A DNA stretch of 64,000 nucleotides. Source: Chloranthus sessilifolius. Its lineage: Eukaryota > Streptophyta > Magnoliopsida > Chloranthales > Chloranthaceae. The DNA is taken from NCBI GenBank assembly GCA_021018995.1, contig CM037592.1, positions 79,983,301 through 80,047,300 on the forward strand, written 5' to 3'. Numbering within the stretch: position 1 is the stretch's first letter; every line of letters starts with the position of its first letter. This document shows positions 1 through 12,315 of the stretch, piece after piece. The notes beneath the pieces are model-generated. The model had not been told where the DNA came from. It worked only from the letters and a program-made list of their open reading frames with translations, and ran no database searches. Both the position numbers and the translations under genes were made by a program.

Positions 1-1840
1 GAAAAGTTTTTATTTTCATTGTTACTAACATCTAACATTGTAGTTCCATCAATTGAAAGTATTTTTCTCTCAAGTTTGGGGGGAAGATTTTTTATTCCTT
101 TTACAGATTATTAACCCAGTTACTAACATAGTAGTACATAAGGTAATTTCATTATGTATGTCCCCTATTTTTGCACAATGAGGGCATTATCCTATTTAAG
201 TTTGGGGGGATACATTATATAGCATATATTAGTATAGCACTATATTAGTTTTTGTTTAAAATTTTACTTTTTCATAAAATTTTCAAACAATTTTAAATAA
301 GAAAGTTAATCATTATATGCAAATTATGATAGAAAAATATGAAATCCGAAATACTTAGCAATCCATCATAGTAGTAGTTCAAAAATAAAAATAAAAATAG
401 TTACAATTCAAGTAAAGCATCTCTAGAACACTGTATCAAATGAATGTTTGGAACTATCTGTTGATCCGAATCAAATATTTTAAATTATAGTTTCAAAATT
501 ATATAACCAAAGGAGCTATAGAGCTTATTTCCTCTTCTATTCTGAAAAAGAGAGACTGTTTTTATTCATGCTAAATTTTTTCTTGAACTTCTTTACTATC
601 TTAATCTCATATTGCTGAACTTAGAATCAATATATTTTGTAAATATGATGATGTATTTATTTAGAACTATCTATTAAGTTTATCAAAGCAATAAGATATC
701 CATATTAGTAAATCGTGAAAATAAGCAAAGGCCATCTTTTGTAAATCAGAGCCAAAAAGCTAAAAATCCCATAATAATATTCCCTTTGAACCCATATTAG
801 AAGCCTAAAACTAAATTTCTTTATACTAAAATTTTATAAACTTTTAACCATATGTACTGACCAAAGCATTCTACCTTTGACCCTTACAATTTCTGAGAGT
901 TTAGAATGTAAAAGATGGGGAGAAGAGGGAGTGAAAGGAGTATATGTTTAACAAATAAAGGATCTACTGAAAAGGGTACCACTGAAAAAGAAATACAAAT
1001 ATATGAAAAAAATAGGAAAAAGAAAAAGAAGAAATCGTAAAATATTATTCTGTGAAATTGAGATTTCAAAAAGAAAATAGGAAAGAAAAATGAGAAGAAG
1101 ATATTCAAAATAAGGATACTTACTGAAGCTGAAAAATAGAAGAAGAAAAGAAGAAAAAGAAGAGCTAAATTCTTAGAAAACTTTTGAATCCTCTTTACCT
1201 TTTTTTGAAACCTTCTGAAAACCCAAAGCTCCATTACAAGCCGTAGGAAAAACATTTGAGATTTATAATTTATAAAAATATGAGCCTAGTAGAGATATAT
1301 AAAATAGATACTATAAATAAATAAAGAAGTTATATGAACATAATTGATTATCCTTTTTATGAGATTTCTCTGTTTAGTAATTATCAGATTATTTATAAGT
1401 GAGAGTTTGGATGAAAGTATTTTTTAAAAACTGTAGTTTGGAAAAATCTATGATGAATAAACTCTTCACTGATATACACACACTCCACACTATACCGAAT
1501 TGAAATTATTGAGTTCTCATAGAGGATAATTATGATGATGGGAAGCTAAGGATAAAAGATTTGAAATTTTTTGAAATAATAATAAACATATAATGATTGA
1601 TTGAGTATTTAGTATATAAAAATTTATTTTTTAGTATTTTTAGTTTCGAAAAATATTTTGAAAAAAATTCAAAAATATTTGAAGTTTGTGGGTAACTTCA
1701 CTGAAAACCTTTGGGAGACTACAACTCCTCCACTAGAGATCACCTAGGGGTTTAAAGGCTTGTTGCATTTGCTAAATGCAATCGTGCTCCCTTATGTTTC
1801 CTTGTTTGTTAGGGACTAGCAAAACTTAAGTTTGGGGGTG
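1..1840 (+). mobile_element. Non-coding 3' tail of an Athila-like Ty3/gypsy element
   Basis: AT-rich, non-coding sequence leading into an LTR. The phrase AAGTTTGGGGG occurs near 72, 199 and 1828, and the last copy is the polypurine tract directly before the LTR. This phrase is typical of the region downstream of pol/env in plant Athila-type elements. A strongly purine-rich stretch lies at about 960-1190. I see no gag, pol or env domain, so this is only the 3' end of an element that continues left of the window. The clade call rests on the polypurine tract and the LTR that follows. Confidence 0.6.
1825..1840 (+). other. Polypurine tract of the Athila-like element
   Basis: CTTAAGTTTGGGGGTG directly precedes the TGATCAGTCG start of the LTR. 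This is the expected plus-strand primer position of an LTR retrotransposon. Confidence 0.65.
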
Positions 1841-3315
1841 TGATCAGTCGCATAATTTACCATTTTAGTACCCTTAAGTTGGTGATGCTAGGTTTTAGTT
1901 TGCTACTAATAAGATACTGATGTGCAGATACTAAAGAAAAGCAGTAAAATAGAGCATAAGTGATAATATTCATCAAAGTGAACTCATAAAGCAGTAAGAA
2001 TGACGATTGAGCATATAGTAACGATTCGCCAAGAGTTTAAAGATAGAAAATCATACTTTACGATTTGGTGCTGCCGCTGAAGACAAAGAAAGAAAAGAAA
2101 AGTAAAAAATCATAATTATACAATTCTTCAAAAAATGATTCTTTAGGAAGCGACAAAAGAAGAAGAGCAATGAATCGTTATAAATAGAAAATCATCCAGT
2201 ATGAAAATTATAGAAGAAGAGAAAATCGTGATTTACGATTTTCCAGAAAAATAATTTCCTAAAAATAGAAGCTTTCCACTGCTACGAAACATGAGATCTA
2301 TCATCACCATACATATTTTCAGAAGTCTTCTACAATTAAAAGTCTGACCAACCACAGATCTGAGAAGATTGATGGAGATATACTCCGAAGGACTCTGCTG
2401 CTGTTAATTAAAGAATACTCTAGAAGCACATCAACTAAGGAAAATAGGGAAGAATAAAATTAGGAATTAGTGTTATATTAGGAAACTTGTATTTTTAGTA
2501 GTTTATTTTATTAGAATTAGATCTTTATAAATCGACTCTTTATGATCTATAAATAAGAGAACTCCACATAGGAATAAGCATCAAAGAATTTTTGCATCAA
2601 TTGACGCTTGAGGTTGGATTTTATTTTGATTAAAGTAGTATAAAATAGTTAGAATAGATTAGATATCAGAGGTTTCTCAAGAGCAATTAACGACTGCGAT
2701 TAAGTATTGAATATTAGTGTAGATATCTGTAGTTTCTCAGGAGCAATTGACGACTGCGACTGAGGGGTGAAGGATATATTTTACTTTACTTTTTAGTTTA
2801 GATTTATTTACTTTGTAAACATCTCCAAGTTTTGATTTGAATTAACGATCCAGGTTAGAATTTGCAGATTAGTGTAACGGTTTTACTTTTCCATCTTTAG
2901 TTTTTTAAGGTTTGATTGACGCCTAGATTTTAGGAAGTTATTGATTAGAATAAATCTGTATTGATAAGACTTTAGACTTGATTGACGCCTAATGCTAGGA
3001 GACTAGAAATATAGTGTAATGGTACTGTTTAATTTTATAAATATCCGATAGCTGAAGATTAAGATTGATGACCTTAATTTGAAGGAGGATTAGGATTTAT
3101 TTTATGCACTTTAGATTAAAAAACCATTCTTTTATTTATATTTCTCTAGTAGATTAGATTTTAAAGATAAATAAAAGTTTATAATGATAAGGATTTGAAT
3201 AAAAGATTAAAAGTAAAGAAATAATTAGACAACAAACTTCGTCGTGGGAACGATCCTATGCTAGTACTATAATTTCTGTTGTGCGCTTGCAATAGGTTAA
3301 GACTTGAATTTAACA
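1841..3315 (+). repeat. 3' LTR of the Athila-like element
   Basis: Starts TGATCAGTCG after the polypurine tract and ends ...TTTAACA, about 1.48 kb. Near its end it has TCGTGGGAACGATC and GTGCGCTTGC, motifs shared with the solo LTR S1 near 30757 and 30806 and, in a related form, with the LTR of D. Two diverged direct repeats of about 60 bp with the phrase GAGCAATT.ACGACTGCGA lie near 2661-2770. T1 pol sequence follows almost at once, so this element probably inserted into T1. The matching left flank lies outside the window, so the target duplication cannot be read. The right edge is certain only to a few bases. Confidence 0.6.
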
Positions 3316-3351
3316 TAAAAATATATACGTAATAAAAAAGTCGAGTCAATC

Positions 3352-4034
3352 ATGATTGAGCAAAGGAATGAGTCGGCCTTCTGCCTTGAGACTGAGGGAC
3401 CCACAAAGTTAGATGATGAGCCTCCGTGGTTCTCATATATCAAGAATTTCTTTGAAACTCAAACTTTCCTTGAAGGTACGTCCAAGATAGATAGGTGGAC
3501 CATCCAACGTTTAGCGACCAATTATGTTATCTGCAGTGAGTGCCTCTACAAGGGGTCATATACTAACATCCTACTTAGATGTCTAACTGAGGGCGAGACA
3601 GCCAACATCATGAAAGAAATCCATGAAGGAGTATGCGGGGCTCATGTCATGGGTACATGCTCGCCAAGAAGATCCTATGACTAGGGTATTTTTGGACCAC
3701 CATGGAAGCTGACTGTTGCAAGCACGTTAAGAAGTGCTACAAATGTCAAGAATACTTCAGTCTAATTCATGCTCCTGCTATAGATCTATACAGCATGACC
3801 ACTCCCTGGCCATTTGCCACATGGAGCCTCGATGTAGTCAGAAAAGTCAATCCGAAAGTATCAAATGGGCATCAGTTTATCCTCGTCGCTATTGAGTACT
3901 TCACAAAATGGGTAGAGGCTGCATCCTATACAAAAATCACAGCCAATCATGTCGAAAAGTTCATCAAAAATAATATTGAGTGTCAATTCGGTGTACCTAA
4001 AGCCATCATCACAAATAACGACACCAACTTTTGA
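3352..4034 (+). pseudogene. T1 pol: integrase zinc-binding region and catalytic core (fossil)
   Basis: Fossil integrase of a Tat-type element. The first part (3352-3684) reads like the region from the end of RNase H into the zinc-binding domain, with EIHEGVCGAHVMG matching the usual H-E-G-x-C-G-x-H pattern. The second part (3702-4034) holds the second half of the zinc finger (CKHVKKCYKCQ) and the start of the catalytic core. SPWPF-like TTPWPFATWSLDVV and FTKWVEAASYTKIT are hallmark phrases of Tat/Ogre integrases. In a live element this enzyme inserts the cDNA into the genome. It is a degraded copy with several breaks and is not a working gene. Confidence 0.8.
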
Positions 4035-4206
4035 AGAAGCGCATCAAAGCCTTATGTGAGCAGTATAAGATCAAACATCACCGCTCGTCACCATATCGAC
4101 CGCAAACCAATGGTGTCGTAGAAGGTGCTAATAAGAGAGTCATCTGCATCCTTGAGAAGATGGTTGTCACATACCACGACTGAAGTAAAATGTTACCATT
4201 AGAACT

Positions 4207-4674
4207 ATGGCCAACCAAATATTGATCCGTACTGCTACAGGGGCAACTCCGTTCTCTCTTGTGTATGGAACTGAGGCTGTCCTGCCAGTCGAAGTTGAAG
4301 TGCCTTCACTCCATATCCTCATCGAATCTAGTCTACCAAAAGCTAAAAAAGAGAGTTCCCATTTTGAGCAACTGAACCTGCTAGATGAGAAAAGGCTCCT
4401 AGCCTTGTGTCACACCTAGGCCTATCAAAGAAGGATCGCAGGTGCTTCCAACAAGCATGTTTGCATTCGAGATTTAAAGGTGGGTGACACAGTACTCAAG
4501 AAAGTCTTCCCTTCTCTCCATGCCGATCCAAGAGGAAAATTCAAGCCCAACTGGGAAGGACTTTATGTCATCCGAGAGGTACTCTCTGGACACGCGCTCC
4601 GCCTTGCCATCATGGATGAAGATCACTTTCCTGAGCCCATCAACGCCGGATATGTATGCCAATTCTACTCTTAG
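4207..4674 (+). pseudogene. T1 pol: integrase C-terminal region (fossil)
   Basis: The first part contains RTATGATPFSLVYGTEAVLP, a phrase found near the end of the core in Tat-type integrases. The second part, ending near 4674, holds DPRGKFKPNWEGLYVIREVL and a terminal PINAGYVCQFY stretch. This matches the family's usual pol end (G-K-F-x-P-N-W-x-G-P-Y, then a tyrosine-rich tail). It directly follows the core region at 3702-4034 and is the last coding part of T1. Broken fossil. Confidence 0.78.
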
Positions 4675-7422
4675 TCTCTGCGGTAAGGTAAGTATTGATA
4701 AGATGGATATGTGACTGCTTAAGGATCCTTTAAAAAAGATGCCATCATTTCAAAGCCACGTAGCCAAAAAGTATCCCTAAATAATCATACCCTTTGCTGC
4801 ACACATTGAGCCATTAACCTCTCTTTCATAAACCCCTTATCAGAAAAGAAGATGGAAAAAGTGTATATAGTAAACAAAAAAAAGGAGAAAAAGAGTTACC
4901 ATCAAATCTAAAAAAAATAAATTAGAAAAGTAAAATACCAAAAAGAGGATGTCTGAAAAAAGCAAAAAGTACAAAAAATAGAAAAGCGCATGTACAGTCA
5001 AAATCCCCTAAGGAAGAAGTGTATTATGACAACCGGAATCTAATCAAGGAAGCCTTTTAACCTAAGAATACCTTCAAAATTTCTAACCTATCCGTTTCAA
5101 ACCCATGGTTAAGATACATCCCCGAAGAAAGCCCCCTTTAAGGTCTATGAGTAGTCACAGCATCCGTTGAGTCAGCACGAGCCAAGCTGTGAGATAACAA
5201 AAGAACTCCATCCAGTCGACTATGACGGAATCAACGTCCATATCGTGGCCTTTAAAGGAAAAAAAAGAGAAGAAAATAAAAAATACAAGCTCAAAGCAAA
5301 AAGGACGTGATGAAAATCAAAAAGGGCGCCATGGGTAAAAACAGCGAGCTTGTGTAGACCAGGTGAAAACCTGAAAAGGCAGCTGGGATAAAAATACAAA
5401 CCCACAGACATAGTGAAAATCGGAAAGGCCACTACAAGTAAAGAATAGGACAATAACGGGCACGGTGAAAACCCGTCTTGGGCGCTGTGAGTAAAAAAGG
5501 TTGAAAAAGAAAAAGTGAAAGTCATCGATTACTCCCTTGGTTATAATTCTGAATTATCTGGTCACCAACTGGGTCGCTCATGTTAGCTCAAATCAGGTCC
5601 TGATTAGGTATATCTTTAGACTGTACCATCAAACGTATGACCCGAGGTATGGACGTTCCGACCTTGAAATTTTTTGAACCCTACTCAGGTTCAATCGCAT
5701 GAATGGGTTCACCTTATTGTTAAGGCATCAAACAAAAAAAGATGAAAAGAAAGAAAAAATAGAAATCCAAAAAATCTAAAAAATATATACCTCTTCTGTG
5801 TACATATTTACAGCATTGTATTTCCATCTCAAAATGGAGAAAAAGAATAAAAAATTTGAAAAAAAAAAATCTAAAAAAAATATATAAATCTTGAGAAAAA
5901 AAAAAACGTGTAGGTAAAAGTTTGCTTCTCTTATTAATTAGGATGCATATTCGTTATCTACATAAACAAAAAAGGGACTAACATTTTTTTGAGAATGTGC
6001 AGGAACCTCGAATGATCCAAGGCCTCGAGGCAGTCAAACTCTCAGAAATGGGCAGATCAGAGGAAGCATCTCACAATTCACGTCGGTCTATTAAAAAAAA
6101 TGGAAAAATAAATCATGTGAAAAAGAAAAAAGATAGTTGTATTTTCATTATACTTTTTCACGCACAACTACGCACATGCGTATTTTAATGCGATAAAATG
6201 CCAATATTTTATCTGCAATGCAACTGTACAAAATTAATGTCCTAAGTCTAAGGTTTGCCTTGGATCTTTGGATCCTACTTTAAAGTAAAAGCAACGGTGT
6301 CAAACCCAATCAAGCAGTCAATGTTTCGATCAGGTTGATTCCACTGCTAAATCTTCAAGCTAAGCGTTCCATCTTTGGATTCATGTAAACTTTAGTGTCT
6401 TAAGCTTCAGATTCCTCAAAAAAATATCAATCGTTGGTTGAGACCAACCTGTTGAAAATGAAACTACATATCGATCAACTATGTGTAAATATGCATGCGA
6501 AAGGATTTATTTCCCTTATTTTTTTGCAAGCTTAAAAACCTGCATTGGCGCGGTATCCCTTAGATGACCGCCATGCATCTAGGTATCCGTAGGATGGTTA
6601 TTTGTTTCTGTAAATTATACTCGGACGGGATCTGGGTTGAGATTTCCATCGCCATCGTTGCTTATCGCCCCTAATGGGTGCATGTTTATGCATAGTTAAC
6701 TAATTTATAAGATCATTATTGGCAGAGACTAAGATTGGGTGCCTCCTTCGGTAGACACCTAATTTGGATCGGATTTGTTCAGTATTATTTGAAGTTGGGT
6801 GATCTAGGTCATATTGATCCAAGGCATATTATCAAAAATATCACACTCCCAAAAAGCGTTGCGACATCAATATTCGTTCCGCTCAGGTAGTTGTGCTAAA
6901 TTATCTTCGGGATCGATGGGTTACTTAAAATCTTGAACCCTACCTTGCGTAGGGGCACCCATGGCCATTCAAATCGGGCAATCAACGCCTCATGTGATTA
7001 GGCACAAACTATTGGATCTTCATGTCATTGCTTTACACCAATCTTTGAGTATGGGTCAATCACCCTCCCACTCGCGGGGATGTCTTGTTCAAAATGGAAC
7101 TCAAACATTATGCTTCATCAATCATATTAAGGAACAGACGTTTTCCCAATACATAAGGCTTCCGCTACTCTCCATCCATCACACCATCACGATTATGCCC
7201 AGTAATGTTACTAAGTGCTTGGGGACCGATAGCCCTGAGTAATGGACGTTTTCCTAACATATTGGACTTTTGTAAACTCTCCATGTTTTTTTCACTTTTA
7301 CCATTTGATGTTTCAGGTTTGCATTAAATACGACGGATCCGAAAGCTGTTGCCTCGGGCCTCTTCGGATGTCTCATTCCTTGGCATATGACCATTAGTGA
7401 TCGGATACCAAAGAGGGGCATG
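4675..7422 (+). other. T1 non-coding 3' region between pol and LTR
   Basis: Long non-coding stretch of the kind known in Tat/Ogre elements. At 5300-5520 it holds several imperfect repeats built on GTGAAAACC followed by GAAAGGC and a short variable part. Around 7130-7280 two diverged copies of a GACGTTTTCC...ACTCTCCAT segment lie about 110 bp apart. A-rich runs occur at 4850-4990 and 5740-5910. Short open frames here, for example 6961-7242 and 5997-6188, look like chance. The region ends in the purine-rich AAGAGGGGCA just before the LTR. Confidence 0.6.
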
Positions 7423-8216
7423 TGTAGACACCCAAATTTGGCCCAAGGTCCGATCGAAATATACTTCGAGAAAGGCATACTCTCGAGCTTTCAAAAGTAC
7501 CTTCCAAACCTTTAAAACTTAATCCAAACCTTTAGAACCATTCCCAAACACTTAGGAATCAACCCTAACCATTAGAACCTTTTTCGGACCAGTTTCGAAT
7601 CCTCCCAAACAACTGATGAAAAGAGGAGTGCCAAAGTTTTTATAGATAGTTTTCCAACTTAAGGCCTATATCATTGGAAAGTAGAGGTTCTTAGCTTTCC
7701 AACGAGCTAAGAATCCCCAAATTCAGAGTTATACATCAAAAGTTATGGCAAAATGAAGATCATGGATTTGTATAGGAAATTGCAAAATCGGGTCGGGCCC
7801 CTGCGGGTCTTGCCCCTGTAGGTCTTCAACTTCCAATAATTTGGGCCTGATTTTCCTTTAAAAAATGGCCAAAATTGACATTAGGGGTTTGACTTGTGGA
7901 CCATCCCAAAGTCTGAGGTGTATTTCTTTAGGACCATAGTGACCCTAGTGACCCTATTAGCTTAAGTTTTTACCCTTTTACCATTCAAGTCACCACCCTA
8001 TCATCTACCATTAAACCCAAATCCCTCTTCTCCAAGCTCTTGAAAACCCCAATAACCTTAGATTTTCCATTACCTAATTACTAACCCAATTAGGACTTTA
8101 ACCCCTCACTAATCCTCTCTTTCTCTATAAATAGAGAGTCACCCCCCCTTGCTTAGAGGCTTGAAAAAATTTTCAAAGAGAGAAAATTCTAAGAGAACTC
8201 CCTTTCCCATTTTAAC
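7423..8216 (+). repeat. T1 3' LTR, truncated by element A
   Basis: Begins TGTAGACACCCAAATTTGG right after the polypurine tract. The reverse complement of the T2 LTR end at 22157 begins almost identically, and both share later blocks such as TTTCCAACGAGC and ATCAAAAGTTATG. A TATA box (TATAAATAG) lies at 8126-8134, matching the position of the T2 LTR TATA box. Homology to the family stops at 8216, where the element A LTR starts. The remainder of this LTR is not found in the window. Confidence 0.75.
8126..8134 (+). promoter_or_regulatory. TATA box in the T1 LTR
   Basis: TATAAATAG in the context CTCTATAAATAGAGAG. The related T2 LTR has the same motif on the minus strand at 21284-21292, so it is conserved between two diverged copies and probably marks the retroelement promoter. 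Confidence 0.6.
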
Positions 8217-10690
8217 TGTAATATTCTCGAAAATTGAGCGATAAACAGTGACCTCGGGATCCATGAAAATTGGTCGTAGGTTGACCAAGTGATGATCAAA
8301 TAGTAGACTTGAGAAGGAAAGTGTTTTGTAATGTAAATGTGACCTAAGCATGGAGTTAAAGGTTAATTAGGAGTCACGTACACCTATCTATGGTGTATGT
8401 GCTCAACACCTAAGCAAGAGGAGTTATAAGGGCTTTAATGTCTAAAGAGAAGTTATTTCTCTTGTTTGGTGGGTGAGAGGAGTTAAGAGAGAGAGAGAGA
8501 GAGTAGGGGGGAGTTAATGGCAAGGAGAGTTATTGTGGTTCGGATTTGAAGGCACGATCGAGCAATAAATGCCGGATTCAACATGATTGGAATCATTGGA
8601 GCAAAAGCTGGAACCCTAGCCATTTAAACCAACCAATCCATTCTTAAGAGATTGATTTGAGGTAAGTTTTGTTATATTTACATGCATGAGTTTTGATGAT
8701 TAAATTCAGTCAATAGATGGGTTAAATTATCAAATTAAAATGATAGAAAAGAAAGAAAAATAGAAAGAAAAAGATTTGAAAGAACAACCCGATAAGGGGC
8801 TGAGTTTTGGCCAAATCGATTAATCGATTTTGGTTTGGAAGTTGAAAAAGCAAAAATGCCTGTGTTCGATTAATTAATCTTGAAATCGACTGAGTACCTT
8901 CAGTGGCTGGAGAAATAATGCTTGGGAAAACCGATTAATCGATTTGAGAATTGATTAATCGATGGTGGTTTTCGATTAATCGATTTGAAAATCGATTAAT
9001 CGATTGTGGACTTTCGATTAATCTATTTGGGATCGATTAATTGATTTTGGATTTCGATTAATCGATTTGGGAATTGATTAATTGATTTAGGGTTTTGATT
9101 AATCGATTTTGGAGATCGATTAATCGATTTTGGCTGTTTTAGTTGACTTCTTAGTTGAACATTGAGGTTCATGGAGGGTCTTGGACCTTCTCTATTGCAT
9201 CCTTATTGATGTTGTGCATATGTTATGATGTACCATAGGTGGTACGAGCTAAGGCAAGCATGAGGAGCCGTGTGGGACCTTGATGCTTTGACAGTCAGAC
9301 ACCTGAGGTAGGGAACACCTTAAACATGTACTTTGATTACAAGAGCATGTATGTAGTGATATAAAAATGAAATGAATCATATAATCTCCATGTGTGTGTG
9401 TGTGTGATACACCAATGAAATGAAAATGTTATAATCATATACTCCTCTCAGTATGTGTGTGTGAGTGTGACACCAAGTAAACATATGAAAATGAGACTTC
9501 CCCAGGGGATGAGAAAGTGATAAAGGCATCAATGTGATGCGAGTAATGTAGACATCCCAGGGATGTAAGTGAGATTGTAAAGTAAGATTGAATAAAGACT
9601 GATAAGGCCTATTTGATATAAAGTAGCGCATTTACACGGTGAATAACTATATGTAAAGCACCTGATATTTTTATTATTTAAGGTTTGAACAGAATTTCCC
9701 ACCGACGTGGTGGGATACCCACGACTGACTCGATAGAATATCCGTGACCGGTACGGCGACTAATTCGTACACCGGTACGACGGTCTATCCGTACACAGTA
9801 GCACATCTCAGGGATGTTGAGATGAGATTAAACCCCGCCGCCTATGAGAAAGGGATCTGGGTAGTATTTAAAGTAATATATTCATAACAACTGTCTATTT
9901 AGACGACGATGGAGGGTATTCCATCGGGGCTCGATGCTATATTGCTCGAGGATTACTTAAGTTGAAGAATTAAGTTTCTGTAGGCCTATTCAGTGAGGTT
10001 CATGAACAGTTGATAATAAATGTAACATGTAAACCACCAGTAAACTTTAATGCATATTGTAATCATTTAAACTGTTTTCCAACAAGTTCATAAATACATC
10101 ATGCTAAGAATATCATAGAATATATGTGAGGATTTGACTTATATGTTCATTGTGTTATTCCCTATTGAGCTAGGATGTAGTTCACCCTTTAGACTATACG
10201 ACGCAGGTCCTTTGCTTGCAGTCGTTGAGGCTTCAGGAGACGCTGATCCGGGGGATTCGGACTATATGCCCGGAGACGAGATAGAGCCTCCTCCCGAGGA
10301 CTTCTTCTAAGAGACTCCGGAGTGTACTTTGATAGAGAGAGTTTTGTGAGCATATTTTGCAGCTTGGTATGTCAAACCTAATTTTTGGGAAATGTAATTA
10401 AATAGATATATTCTTTTAGCAAACCATCTAGGGTAACTAAGTGATATCACTGATGGTTCGGTGGGTTCTTTTACTCATGCAGAGGCATGAGTTTAGAATT
10501 ATCTTTTGGATAATAGATTTTGGAGTATATATGTATAGAACTGAAAATTTATTTCAGTATCAGTTCTTATGCGTTTCATTCTCTTTATTATTGCTTGCTA
10601 TGCCAATGTTTCATATGTATCCATGGGGCACGGTCTGGAGGATCGTTCTGATGGCATGGGTTTTGGGGTGCCGAAATCTGGGCTGTCACA
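8217..10690 (+). repeat. 5' LTR of element A (about 2.5 kb)
   Basis: Starts TGTAATATTCTCG and ends GGGCTGTCACA, followed by the tRNA-Met primer site. It shares CTCGGGATCC near its start, the landmarks TTACACGGTGAATAACTATATG and GGTGGTACG, and the final 60 bp with the LTRs of C. It contains the CGATTAATCG array (8815-9135), a short GA run near 8490 and TG-rich stretches near 9393 and 9453. Confidence 0.85.
8815..9135. repeat. Array of CGATTAATCG palindromes in the A LTR
   Basis: About a dozen exact or near copies of the palindrome CGATTAATCG with short variable spacers. In the best-preserved part (8930-9130) start-to-start spacing is mostly 20-22 bp. The same array occurs at the corresponding place in both C LTRs. 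Confidence 0.8.
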
Positions 10691-10691
10691 A

Positions 10692-10704
10692 TTGGTATCA
10701 AAGC
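10692..10704 (+). other. Primer-binding site of element A (tRNA-Met type)
   Basis: TTGGTATCAAAGC lies one base after the LTR end and matches the usual TGGTATCAGAGC initiator tRNA-Met primer site of plant retroelements. C has the identical site. Confidence 0.8.
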
Positions 10705-10793
10705 ACTTTTTCTTAGAAATTCTGACAATCATTATTTTTGTTAGAGCATAGGGACTTCTGTTAACGAAACTTTGGTTTCACATGCAGACCGTT

Positions 10794-12130
10794 ATGTCTT
10801 CTAGAGGAAGGGACCGACCCAGGGGCGGTCATAATAGAAGTTTGCGTAGTCGAGATGATTTTATCTCGGATACCAATCGAGTGCCTATGGGAGATAGAGG
10901 GGCTTCAGGTAGTGGTGGCCAAGGGAGCCAAGATAAGGTAGAAAATCAGGATTGAGATCATCAGAGAGAACAGGAGAGAGTCAGAGAAAGAAATGAAGAC
11001 AGAGAGGAGCGTCAGAGGATGATGCACACTATAGAAACCATGGCGACTACCATGACACAGCAGGCAGCATCCTTGGCAGCTCATACTGCCCATGAGAAAC
11101 ATTAGCCACCGACACCTCCAGTGGCTCCGACACCGCCAGTGTCTTCTGCGTTTACTGAGTATAGGAGGATGAGACCTCCTAACTTTTCGGGGCAGGCAGA
11201 GCCCATGGTAGCTGAAAATTGGTTAAGTGAGATTGAGAAAGTGTTTAGTGTGCTCATGTGCACAGAGGACGAGAGAGTCTGTTGGGCAGCCTACATATTA
11301 GATGGGGAGGTTGGGCCTTGGTGGAAGTACGTTTCACGGACTAGGGCTCAGGAGACCCCATATTTACCCTGGACGTGGGATGAAGTTGTCGAGGAGTTCA
11401 ATAAACAGTACTTCCCAGAAGTGGTGAGGAATCAAATGGAAATACAATTTTTGCAACTCGTGCCAGGGAAGATGACTGTTAGAGAGTATGGAGTGGAATT
11501 TATGCGACTTACTCGCTTCGTGCCTGACTATGTTATCACGGAGATGGTGAGAGCGAAGAGGTTTCAGCAAGGGTTGAGACCGGACGTGAGGGGAGGAGTA
11601 GCACCATTCCAGATGAGGACCTATGGAGAGGTCATGAGCAAGGCATTAGTGATAGAAGAAGAAAATAATAACCGCTACCGCTAGAGGGAACAACAAGGAA
11701 GGTGGAGCATGGATCAGAGTAGAACGGGAAACTACAAGTCGATGAACAAAAAGTCGAGATTCGTAGCCCACAATCCGAGAACACCATTCCAAGGAGGTTA
11801 CGGGAGACCGGCGCAATAGAGCAACCAGCAGAGATTTCCATTACTCGCGTCAGGGAGACCGATACGATATGAGAGCCCTGCTATTACTACAGGAGCTACA
11901 GTTACACAGGGTTTCTCACGAGCAGCTTCTTCCACACCGCGGGAGACTTGTGCCAAGTGTGGCAAGTCTCACAAGACGGCAGACTATAGGCAGGGAACTC
12001 GGGGCTGTTTCAAATGTGGTAAGTTGGGCCACTTGATCAAAGATTGCCCTGAGGCAAACAAGGGAAAGACGACTTCAGCTTCTATGCCACGACCTATACA
12101 AGCAAGGAAGCCGATCGTCTAAGGGAGAGC
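10794..12130 (+). pseudogene. Element A gag (fossil)
   Basis: Begins near the ATG at 10794 with a basic, glycine/arginine-rich N-terminus (SSRGRDRPRGG) followed by a charged, glutamine- and methionine-rich stretch. The capsid-type domain (11121-11684) shows RMRPPNFSGQ, WLSEIEKVF, YILDGEVGPWWK and FNKQYFPEVVRNQ, a standard set for chromovirus/Tekay gag. A double zinc knuckle closes the region: CAKCGKSHKT near 11952 and CFKCGKLGHLIKDCP at 12006-12050. Gag forms the particle shell and binds element RNA. The copy is broken in several places. Confidence 0.82.
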
Positions 12131-12315
12131 CTATGCAGTCACAGCTCAAGAGGCCCAAAATACAAACAACATGATTCAATGTGAGAATCTCTTTTAAATA
12201 AAGAATTTCAATTTTTGAAAAATTTTAGATAGAGAAGGTGCATCCATATAGAAAATAGAAAAGAACCTGCATGTAATAATTTTGGTATGATGGTATACAT
12301 TATATATATATATAT

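Larger units (their letters stand above)
3316..8216 (+). mobile_element. T1: 3' part of a Tat/Ogre-type Ty3/gypsy element
   Basis: Contains, in order, integrase-end pol sequence (3352-4674), a 2.75-kb non-coding 3' region, a polypurine tract near 7410-7420 and the first 0.8 kb of the 3' LTR. Everything upstream of integrase is missing because the Athila-like LTR abuts it on the left. The LTR is cut on the right by element A. The element is old and degraded, with several breaks. Its LTR is recognisably related to that of T2 but well diverged from it. Confidence 0.8.

Noticed and set aside
884-1255. 123-aa minus-strand open frame rich in Phe and Leu
   Set aside because: It is the complement of a purine-rich non-coding tract in an Athila-like 3' tail; composition alone explains it.
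5220-5525. 101-aa minus-strand open frame
   Set aside because: Lies over the GTGAAAACC repeats of T1, has no recognisable domain and no relatives in the window.
6961-7242. 93-aa plus-strand open frame in the T1 3' region
   Set aside because: No domain, and its Thr/His/Ser-rich wording is consistent with chance in a non-coding retroelement region.
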